A stretch of 64,000 nt of DNA from Pararge aegeria (taxonomy: Eukaryota; Arthropoda; Insecta; Lepidoptera; Nymphalidae): the NCBI RefSeq assembly GCF_905163445.1, contig NC_053200.1:10292001-10356000 (forward strand). Direction: 5' to 3'. The notes beneath the pieces were generated by a model. That model was not told the origin of the DNA. It searched no databases and worked only from the letters and a program-made list of their open reading frames with translations. Position numbers and translations under genes: made by a program. Positions 12,801-24,800 of the stretch are shown piece after piece; the stretch's first letter is position 1, and each line of letters begins with the position of its first letter.

Positions 12801-15800
12801 GCTTGAGCTCATCACCATAGCTCCCGTAAACTCCACGCTGGGCTATGTCCATTCCACGTTTATTTATAAGGCCGTAATAGTATAAGACAAAAGCTTTAAC
12901 ACAGTTGTTTTTACACCCAGTCGCCATTGGATGAAGGCTCCGGCGGCTACGACACTTACGACGGTGACTACGACGCGGACTACAGCGGCGACGACGAAGA
13001 TGAAGACGACGAATACAACACCCAGATCGATGGTGAAGCTGTGCCGGTTAATGTGAGTATTATTAACTATAAATATACATCTTGCCTTTCCTCTTTACTT
13101 GTATCTTACAAGGCGATATGGCGTTCCAGCATGTGACGCTAGGAAACCGATAAGGAGTGTAACTGACCTTGGAATGCAATCTTCCCAGTAGGTGAGATTG
13201 CAGTCAAAGGCTAACTTATATTGAAGTAACAAAATCGAATAAACCTAGCCTTCCTTGACTTCTTTAATATTTGTATCTTAATCTTCCGACGAAGAGTGTC
13301 TAGCGTTTCATCACGTTTGGAACGAATAGGAGTACAATTTGCCATACCGCTAACAGGTTAGCCCGCTACCATCTTTAACTGCATCATCTCACCACCAGGT
13401 GAGATTGCATTCACGGGCTAACTTAATAAATCGAATTTAAATAATAGGTTAAAAGACTAGGTATGCTATAAGATATGAACAAATATACTGGCAGGTCTTT
13501 TCATTGCTATTTTAATATTATTTAAAAGATATTCAATCCTTAAATACCTATATTGGTTTTTCTGTGCGCTTAAAATGTTAACATGTGTGCACTTAACAGT
13601 TTTTGCGCATTTTTAATAATAGTATAATTGAGTGTTTTGATATTCATTATCTATTTTGCTGCCATGAAACGTAAAAAAAACCCGTTGGTCTACAACTATC
13701 CACCTGAAATAGCGTAACATAATAAATAATTATGTTAGTTAAGCCATTTGTTTTAGAATTTTTTACCAAATATGTTATAAAAACTTATTGGTATGTCAAA
13801 AACCGTACTTCTAGATATCGATCTCTGTCATCTTAAGGTGATCGCATATTACGAAACGAATCGAATTCTCAACGGCCTTAAAATAAGGAAATTTTTCCAT
13901 GGTTGATTGTGTGCCTGTTTGTGCCCTCATGTGTTAAGAAACTTCCTATACGATTATTATTATTATTATTATTATTGATTCATTTATACATTAAAGTTTA
14001 CAAAAAAATACTTATAGCTAGCATCAGAAAACCACCCAGGTTTGTAAAATATGCTAACAGAGTATTAAGTCTAGGTACGTTTACTACAGTACATTATTGC
14101 CAGTTTAACGTGGTCATAAGTGACTAAAAAAGAAGGATTTCAGTTTTTTCTTAATATAACCAGGATCAATATCGTCTCGTACATCAGTGGGTAATTCATT
14201 AATTAGACGAGGAACTAGATAAACGTTCGTGCGCTCGCCTTACCTATTGAACGCGCCCGAAGTGCATAACCTGCCTTAATACTTTCACTATTTAATTGTA
14301 ATCTTACACACATCCTATTGGAAGTTTCTAGTATAAATTTTAAAAACATTTAAGTACTTACGTTGCCCTAATCCTTAGGTTGCCTGGAAGAGATCTTGAT
14401 AATTAATATTAATAGAACAAAAAAGAAAAATACTAGAGCTTTCCGCTGATTTCATTTGTGTTGTGCTTAACGAATTCTGAATAATTATAATCTGCGATCA
14501 GCTTTAGAATACTTTCTCCTACGATCAAGAAGTTGATACTGTTTTTGACATAATATATTTCATAACCCCCATGTTAAAAACATTAATAATTGTCATGCAT
14601 AGTTATTAGAGTCAAATAAGTCATGCATTATAATCTATACGAACATACCTGTTGTATGTCATCCACCATTTCATTTATTCATTGGAATATCATACATCAT
14701 TTTATTGTTATTATAATTCATATCACTACAAATCTTTGAAAAATTCAGCATCAAACAATTTGTTATTACTTGTGTCCATTATTCACGTTTTCTAATATGT
14801 GTTTTCATATATTATGTAGGTACATATAATTTTCATGTATTTGAATTATTTTATGTCTTAAATTTAATATTCCTATAGTGGTTTCCAATGAATAATAAAG
14901 AAGGTGAGATATGTTAATTTTATTAACAGATTTATAGCAATGAAACATTAAATATTATAATTTTTATTTAAATATATATATAATATATAAATACCTATTG
15001 TATTTAATATTTACGTCTGCTGTATTTCTGTACTGTCGTAAAAGATGTATATTTTTAAATCGTTACAAACAATTTGGAGGTGCTAATGTTTTTTTTTTAT
15101 TTAAGTAATTCATTCAAATTATAGACGAGATATTTTTTGAAATTGTTAGCATATATATTTTGTCTCATTTAAACGTAGCCGGCATAAAAAAATCTTACGA
15201 TGGTACAAGTAAAAGCGACGTTAATAAATTAAAAGTAAAGATTGCAATAAAATGTTAATAAAATTAAACTGTATGTGGAATGAAAATCGTGCACCCAGGT
15301 TAGAAACGGCCTTGTTGTAGACGATATACTATCGGGAACCACTGCATGGAATGTTACGAAAGAATTAACTACCGATACTTCCAAAAGTTAGTTAAGCTAA
15401 ATAATTAAAGTTTCCTTAAATCCTGATAATGGGTCCTGTAGACATCAACAAGTATAAATTCAATACAAAATTCCACTATTTAAACATTCTATAAAAAAAT
15501 ATATGCCACAATTGTAAGCTTGTAACTATAAATATTATAGCAATATAATCTACCTTTGCACTAATTAAACAATATGAAAGCTATCGAAAGATTAACGTAT
15601 CGAATATTACATTACGTATGTTTTTGAATAGATAACCAAATTGCAAAACTGACTGGATCTGAATCAACTATTACGAAGATTTACTATCAAGTGTAGTTCA
15701 ATATTGCACCAGACGTTCACTTATTTATGTTACCTAAAACTTAATTCATTTTAAGTATCTAAATCAACTTAGAATTTTTGTGCTAATATTTAATCGATAA

Positions 15801-18800
15801 AATTACTATTTCTGAATTCATCTCACATCATCACATATACCATAAATTAACGGAATAAAAGGTTCTATATGCGTAACTTAAACTATGCAAAACACATATT
15901 ATCATACTGTTACTTTTCCTCTTGATGATTCATATTATAAGTTTAATTCGAGCACTTAGAGTGGATTAATTTTATTATTAGCAATGTTATCTAATTTTTA
16001 TATTGGTTAACTAGTTTGAGTTGAAATATATCTGTTTCAACTTTACGAATAACTTCTTAGGCGATGAGCTTAGGTAATATTTACGGGGGTTATAAGAAGA
16101 TGAATCCTATTTTGATAAAAACTTGATGAATACCAATTGACTATTTTGCCTTATTTTACATACATATAATAATCAAAAGTATTTATTAAAAAATTGTTCT
16201 GCCTCAATTTTCACTATAATCCACATAACTACCTAAAGCGTATCGTCTAAGAACTCCGCGTGGAACTCTACCCATCGATCAGCCAATAAATAATATATAG
16301 ATTCAACTAATAACTAATACGCATCTTAAATACAGCAAAATAAATTTGTGCTTAAATAAATGGTCAAGTTCAGCACGAAGCTAAAACAATGAATGACTTT
16401 GTAAATTATTGTATTCAGTATTAGTTGATCGATGACTGCTTCTTCGACTTATAGTTATCCCACTAGTTGATCGATGACTTCACCTTTAAAAAGGTTTCGA
16501 GTAAAGATAACATTGCTAGTACAAAAAAAGAACATAAGGGTGGCAGTACTAACGTAGTGTGTACCGCGCGGCGGCAGGTGGAAGAGCCCCCCAACCTCCC
16601 GCACCCACACCGCCACCACCACGGCCAGCCCGACTTCGCGCCACACACCACCACCGACACGTTTCAGACCGAGCTCACCGACCCGTCGACGACGACCCAA
16701 ACACCCCCCGCCCCAGAAAACATTCCTGAAACCTCCCAGACCGAACCCCTCAGCTCTCTCAACCCACCCAACCCACCTAACTCTCCTACTCCCACGTCAG
16801 CCGCGACGATTTCCACAGAGGACCCACGCGTCGAGACCACTCCCGAGTCCGCCACTAATACGTATACCACAGAGGTTTGTCGGAACCTGGTCTCCAAACT
16901 TTCCTTTGCATGCTTTGCGTGTCCATTTTTTGGTATTATACAATAACTGATTGCGTAGTTGTGTGGTGGTTTTTTCTATTAAGAGTTTAATTATCATTGC
17001 TCGTTTAACGTGTTTGTGTGTGTGATTTAGATAAATTTCTGCACCTATACCTCCAAATTTCGACAGCTACAATGTGACCAAAATAAAAATGGAAAATTAA
17101 AAAGTATTACGACCGGATGCTGCTATAACGCGTGGTACAAGCTGTAGAAGAGAACTTTACGGCCCTAATAGGACCTTTTTTTGTTAACTCATGCCAACGG
17201 TTGTCAATTCGTTTGTACGCAAATCTCGAAATTAAATTAAACTGACAGGTTAAAAAGTAGTGCTCTTCTTATCACAATAGTTCCTTTAGAAAAGGAGAGC
17301 ACAATTTTTCGAACCGTCAATATAGTCTAGGAATGCATTCATTATCGTCTTGTATTAAATATAACACAACTAAAAGTTTGCTTAAATTTATAATTATTTT
17401 GTAACAATACAAATGCCAAACTGTTGTACACAGGGACTTCACTGAACAGATTTAACAATAATGACGGTATTTAAAACAACCTGACCTTTAGTATAAACAT
17501 ACTGAACTGTAGGAAACTTTAACTTTGTACCCACCTGAAGCGCGCCTTATGTGATAAACGAGTGTTTCTGAACTAATTAGTGTTAATACAATTAGAGCTT
17601 TTTGTAACAGAGTTCATCCGAGGAAGTACTACCTAATACCGCCATGCATATTTCTACCGCCAAGCAGTATTGCTGCAATATTTTTTTATTTAATATTTTA
17701 ATAATCTCACTAGATTTAATTACCTAAGTGTATAGTTCTCGCGATAATAACTGCGATTCAGTCTTGCACTAAAGTATTATCGATTTTTTTCCTGTCCCTA
17801 ATTTTTATCGTCTTTGTTTTGCTGTATAACTGTCAAATAAAATTATTTACAGCTTCAAGGGCGTGATAGCCTTTTTTATACCAGGCTTATGAGGCTTATC
17901 ATCTTAACTCTCGAACTTAGGTTGATGGCCACTGGGCTGTACGTTGCGGGACGTGTTCCTAGTAGCCCTGTGAAGTGTTACACTATTTATAGGCGATGGT
18001 TTTCCACTTGCCATCAGGTGGGCCATCTGCTTGGTCCGCCAATTAATACTTTAAAAAAGCTCAAATTTTAGTTCCTTGGACACTCGTATTACAGTGTCAC
18101 ACTAACAGCGCCAAAATGGCGCCAATCAATTAGAATGGATGAGGTTAAACAAAGTCACAGCCTGTACAGTGGTAAAAACTAAAAGTTACGATTTACGTAC
18201 AAACAAATTCGAATGATCTAAAGATAAAACTACTAGGAGGCGGAAATTTATCTAGTTCTCGAGTGATTACTAATTATACGAATGTTTTGTGATTTTTACT
18301 AAGTAATATAACAACGTCGTACTTTATTGTTTAATTATCCTAGATTTTAGATTTCTGCTAGCCATAGTTTCGATGTGATGTACCTATTTTAGAAAACGAA
18401 TTGCATTTTGCCATAATAGCTAGATTTATTAGTGCATACAATTTGGTAAAATACCCAAGATTTCTTTATTAATTTTTAGACACAGTAGATAAACGGCGTA
18501 AATTTTTGATATGGACTTTTGAAAAAGCTTTGTCGCTTATTCTTTATCAAATTAACTTTGATACTTTTAAAACAGGAACACAAAGTTGAAATAACACCGT
18601 ACTCGGAGAGTGCTTCTGAAGCGAGCAACGTGGATATCCACAAGGAACCAATAGCAGTTAAACCTCGGAGACTCGATGAACATTCTCCGATAATAATAGT
18701 CCCAGAAGAAATCACGACAGTCGAACCGGAACCTGTAAGTATCAGCTTCTATATTCAACCCACTTAATGTCACTGAATCTAACTCACATTTCGTAGATGT

Positions 18801-21800
18801 TTTGATCTTACACTAATTTATCTGTCTTGTGTGGAAGTGGATTTTCTTAACATGGGGTAGAATAGAAGCGGACGCCCATTTCTAAATCACATTTTAATCT
18901 GTATATACATTAAACTAAACTGTTGGACCTAAAGACAACAACGGGATGACATTCAGTGGGTGTTAATAACACTATTTTTAAAATGTTAATCACAAAATAA
19001 ATATAAATATTTTAAAAATCATAAACTAAGTTGGCTGAATAAATAAAAAAAAATTGGGTTGAAAGTTTTAAAAGGAGAGAGAATCAGTCCATCTGTCTTC
19101 GTAGTTATAATTAAACGCTTATAATGAACTGCGTACTTCATAGTCGCATTTTAAATGATTGCCATTATTTTAGCCTAGTAATATTTAAAAAACAACAAGA
19201 ACATTACAAAGTCATTCATTATTGGAATATGAGAAACAATGTTGTCTTTATGTCCTCAAATCACATCACGTTGTGAGCGTCCGCATGGCACTTTCAGCAT
19301 ACCATAATTATCAAAGAGTCCAATGAACTCACGCCTACATCGTCTGAAACACCCACATCACCGCTGACCGAAGAAACCGTCACCGTGCCAATGTCGACGT
19401 CTGCGTCCACGTCGACGACGACTACGCCCGCTCCAACGACGGAGACAACTTCCACGACGACAACCAGTACGACGACTACGACGACGCCGACGCCCACGAC
19501 AATTGTCACAACGCCTACAACTATGCCAACTACAACTCCCACAACTGAGGTTACAACGCAGGAGGTAACAAAGCAGGTCTGTGAAGAATTGGTTTTACTG
19601 CATGCATCATGTACGAAACTTTTACATAAAAATAGCAAAAAATATTTTTATAAATTTAATGAAGAAAAAGTTCGTTAATGTAGGGCCCAAGAAATGAAGT
19701 ACTGTAAGTACATATTTATTTGTATATAGTGTGTGTTTTTTTTTTAATTACTCATGGTTTGGTTTTCTTTCTTTCACATAATAATTGAAATAATTTCCAC
19801 TTTTAACTATTCACATTTAACTATGATTACATCAACTATAGATATAGTTCATTAAAACAACTAGTTTCATTTAAAGTTTGGCGTAGTAGACTAAAAACTT
19901 ATCTATATCTCATCATTAATTTAAGTCAAATAAATAAAATTATTGATGTATTAAATAACGATATAGGTGAATATTATAATATAGATTACTTGTGACAATA
20001 ATAATGAATACGAGTTCACAAAAGCCGTACGTACGTACACTGTAAAGTAGTGTAAATAAACGAAAATACGGAATATCGCATTCACATGCTACAGAATGTC
20101 GCAACTTTATTTTCGCAAGCGGATCTAGATTATAATCGTCGTCAACATAAGCCAATTCAATGTCCCGCTGCTGGGCTAAGCTTAGACCCATCATACTGCT
20201 TCAAGCGAATTGGTAAAACCAAAATAAAGCATATGCTTATTAAATAGTTGGATTTTAATTTTAATTGAAATTTAATTTATTGTAATTTTTAATTATAGAT
20301 TTTAATTAATTTTTTTTTTTCTCTTTATTTATTTTAAAAATCGGTCTTATATTTATTTTGTGTTTATTTTTAAAATCAGTCTTATATGTATATTTATTTT
20401 GTGTTAAATTTTGTATATTTTTCCCCGACCTGAAATAAAATGATTTTTTTTTTTATATTAATCCAACACTACTGAACACTGTGACTACTAAGTTTAGTAT
20501 GTATACTGACTAGTATACATACTAAAAATATCTTAAATATCTTGGACTTGATCGTTTCTCTTTTACATTTGTTTTCTGAAGGACTATACGCTCTACGAGA
20601 TATTTTTCTGACATTTTCTCGTCCTATTTCTATAAGATATGACAAAATAATCATCATCATAATGTGTCAACCACAGTTTTTATATTTGTTTAAATCGATG
20701 TATACGTATTTACGTTATTTTATGTAAGAATCTTAGCACGCACCTCTAAGTTAAGAATCTTAGCACGCACCTCTAAGTTATTATTTAAGTAATTAAAATA
20801 TCACTTGTTTCAACTGTGAAGGAAAACATCGTGAGGAAACCTGCCTGAGAGTTCTCTATAATGTTCTCAAAGCCATATGAAGTCCACCACATTGGGCCAG
20901 CATGGTCTACCGCTTTAAGACCTGCTCATTGTAGGAGAAGACCTGTGCCCTGTAGTGGGCCGGTAAAAGGTTGATGTGATGATGATATGATTTGAGATTT
21001 TCTACAACTGCTACAAGTGGAACTATTTTGTACAATAAATATAAGTTATACAGAACTTTAAAAGGGGATATTAGGTTTACCTTACTATGATTCTATAATG
21101 TTTACACAGAATGTCTTCCGTCCTGAATAGCCACAACTGGCGCTCTTACCATTAAAGGTACCGATAACGAAGACCCGTCACTGTCTGTATTTCCGACAGC
21201 AATTTTTCGTCGTTATACTGCGATAATTCATTTATCTCGAGACTACATACTCTGTAGGTCTCTGTGTAATTTTTGGTATAGTAGTAATCATCGCCAAGTT
21301 AATTACTATTATTTATAATTTACGTGTATTCCATTAAAATTTCAATTCCATAATTCAGTTTTTACTATATTTAATGCAGTACCTAGATTTTATGTTTTTT
21401 TAAGGTCGTAGTTGTTTTAAAACTTTCAGTTTATTTCGTAAAACTATTTTTCTTCATTTCACAACGATATGCTCGTAGATTTAATGACAACTTTAGACGA
21501 TCTATCTGTAAATAATAGCGGCCTTACTAATAAACTTTGTACAGCTGGTGATTATAATTTCTCTTTTCCTATCGTCAGTAATTTGTCATTCAAAAGAAGA
21601 AGACCAAACATAGTGTAACAATAAAACCGCTTTAAAATGTTTATTAGTAAGGGGATTGAAGTATTAATATTGTTCTGTATTATTTGATTAAAATGGCTGC
21701 CATTATTTCATTGACCGATGTATTTCAGGAGCCTATACCATCCACGGAACGCTCCAGTACGATAATCGGACGCACAACCGAAACGGTTCCATTCCCCATG

Positions 21801-24800
21801 CCAGTCAACCAGCCTCCCACACTCAAGCACCACATGAAGAAACTAGCAATCATAGCTGGCAATGCTTTCAGGTGATTATGTACAAGAATGTATGCGGCCG
21901 ATTGCCACAGTGAGCAGCGAAACTGCTTTCTGAGTCAAAGGCTGTGTTATTAATATATAAGGCAGTATTACCCCAACTGGAAAATTTTTGTGTAATGATC
22001 ATGAATGCTCTTCAGTATCAGAGTGTTTTTCTGTATATTACAAGTATTTATGTATATTAAGAACAGCTACGTTTAATTTAGGGCTAGATGGCGATGTGTG
22101 TATTGCCGTTTTTTTATTCATTATTAGTTTGTATTTTATTCCGCGAAAAAGTATAACGGACGATTCAATGCGATTTTTATTACCTTACTAGATGTTGCCC
22201 GCTTTCCTCGTCCGCTTTTATTATGTTTTTTTTACAAATCTCGTGGAAATCCTTTGTTTTCCTGGAATAGAAAGTAGCCTATTTAGAGTTAGTTGAAAGG
22301 AGAGAGTACCTACTCTGTTCTTTCCACTAAGTCTATGTCAAAAACCACGGCGATTGGTTACCTAGTTTAGAGTGAGTGGGGAAGAACAAACAAACAAAAA
22401 CACTTTCGCGTTTATAATATCAGTATGGATTACATACGTATATATCTTTCTTACTTCCAGCTTTCAAATATTTTTCAGTACTAAAAAGCCCTTGGTTTAA
22501 CAACGCTATCTGCAATTCTTTAACAAATTTGTATACGTAGTCGTTCTGTTATGTGTTTTTTTTAAATCGTTGGACCGTCGAATGTTGGGTCTAATATTAA
22601 GCTACTATTAGACCCAACATTCAAGGGTCCAACGTCTAAAACTAACGACTATGTATGACGTTAGTGCAAATTCAGCACAGCGAAACACGAAATACTAGCT
22701 ATCACGCTATCTGTTTCAACGGAAGATGCATAATATTCAAACAAAAACGCATTTATTTACTATTTGTTTTAACTTAATTTTTTCAGATACATTATCCCGG
22801 CCGATTTGTTTACGGACCCCGAAGAGGGCAGCAATCTCACCTTCACAATGTACGAAGCCGAAAATGTACCACTCAGTAAAAACTCTTGGATACAGTTTAT
22901 TCCCACAGAAAGGGAAGTCTATGGATTGTGAGTAATCGTGTCATTAAAATTTCGTTTGGAAGTTAATTTTAATTTTAAATCGGGGCTATTATCAAACAGC
23001 GCAATGTGTTAAGTCTGGGCTAGACAGCCCAGACTAAGAATTTTTTTTTTCAGAAATCCCTAATCCCCTTCACATGGCAATTTTAGAGCACAGGCCCAAG
23101 TATACCGAACCCTGGACTATGACATTTCGTAATCTGTAATGGAACACCATAATATACTATACTAACGCGGCCGACCTTCAAAGTTTTAGTACACAATTCT
23201 CAATTCGATCCCTCGATAGCAATTCACCCTCAGTCCAATATGCTAGCTAAATCAGCAGCATAGTTATTAATTAGTATCCAGTACGCAATGTTTTTAGACG
23301 GATATCGCGTAGCTTCCCTAAGTCTTTACACTCCACTACTTCGCTTCTCTCGAAAATATTTTTGAAAATTTTCGTCAAATTATTAATAAAATTAAAAAAA
23401 CTAGCCCTCACTTTCGTTTGCTCCACGGCTGCTGTTTGATTTCCCAAGGTAAATAGCATCCACCTCTAGAGTTCATACTTTCTGTATGCCAAATTATAAC
23501 ATTAATGGTAGCTGCCTTTAGCAAACCGAAGTCAATTTCCTATTTGTTTATACCAGGCCCTTAGAAGCGCACGTGTCTCGCTGGAACTTCATAGTAGAAG
23601 CGCAGGATAGCGAAGGACTCGTCGCTCGAGGGCCCCTGGACATAACAGTGCAGCAGCACAAGAGTGGGCGCACGATCAACCACCAGTTCATCATGCAGTT
23701 CAAACTCCTCAAACAGTACGACAACGCCATCGACTGGCAAATACGAGCTTTGGAGGGCATCGTCAATCTCTTCCGAGATACAGACATGGACCATTTAATC
23801 GTCCTAAACGCGACGCAGAATGGTGATATGTGCGAATTCGTTTGGACAAATGAAACTTTGCCTAAGGATTCAGCGTGTCCCATTGATGACATCAATAGGC
23901 TTATGAAGGTTAGTAACTATTCTTCGCCCTTTAATATAACTCTAGAGTATAGTTCTGCATTATTGGTGAAATATAGACATTGATCAGTTCATCGTCTTAA
24001 ACGTGTTTGGTATGTTTCGACCAACAATTTGGTCTTAATATCAATTAACCATGTCTAAACTTTTCGGAAATATTTCACGGTAAAGGAAAACTTTTTGAGA
24101 AAACCTGCATGCCTGAGAGTTCTCCATAATGTTCTCAAGGGCATGTAAAGTTTATTAATCCGCAATTGGCCAGTTTGATAGACTATGACTTAAAATCTCC
24201 TCATTCTAAGAGGAGACCCGGCCCGGTAATTGGTTGATGAAGACAATGATAATGATTAATTTACTCTTTCAGATCATGGAATCTGATACGGAACGCGGTA
24301 GCCCATCTGCAGGCTTGGCTCGCGCGATGTCGCCAGAGCTCAAAATATCAGAAGTAAAATGGCGCGGTACTGGAAGATGTGCAGGCGAACCTGTAGCAGG
24401 TACAACGACTCCGGATACATACCCACCCGTCACACGCAACCAAGTGGACCATGTTACCGCTACGGTTGGACATCTGCTGGTGTACAAAGTACCTGAGGTA
24501 AGTCTTTGTTTCCATTCTTAATCCCATTCGAATATTCCTTTTCGTCTATGAGAGAGGAGGCCTGTGCTGTGGATCACCAAAAGATTGACCGCGGATGGTG
24601 TTTATTTTGTTACAGTTTTAGTGCAACCCAGAATTGTACCATGGAATTGGGATGGTCAGCAGGCAATGGCGTGCATAGAAGGTATGCAGATGATATAAAA
24701 TTAAGAAAATCACCAGTAAGAGTTATAAATACTTAAGTGTAAAGCTTTTTATAACTCTTATAATGTCCATCCTTAAGTTTTTTAGAATTCGTACTGGAGA

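Noticed and set aside
16455..16997. Several minus-strand Gly/Val-rich ORFs
   Set aside because: Antisense shadows of the Pro/Thr-rich mucin exon of Dg.
19294..19638. 114-codon minus-strand Val-rich ORF
   Set aside because: Antisense shadow of the Thr codons (ACG, ACC) of Dg coding exon 10.
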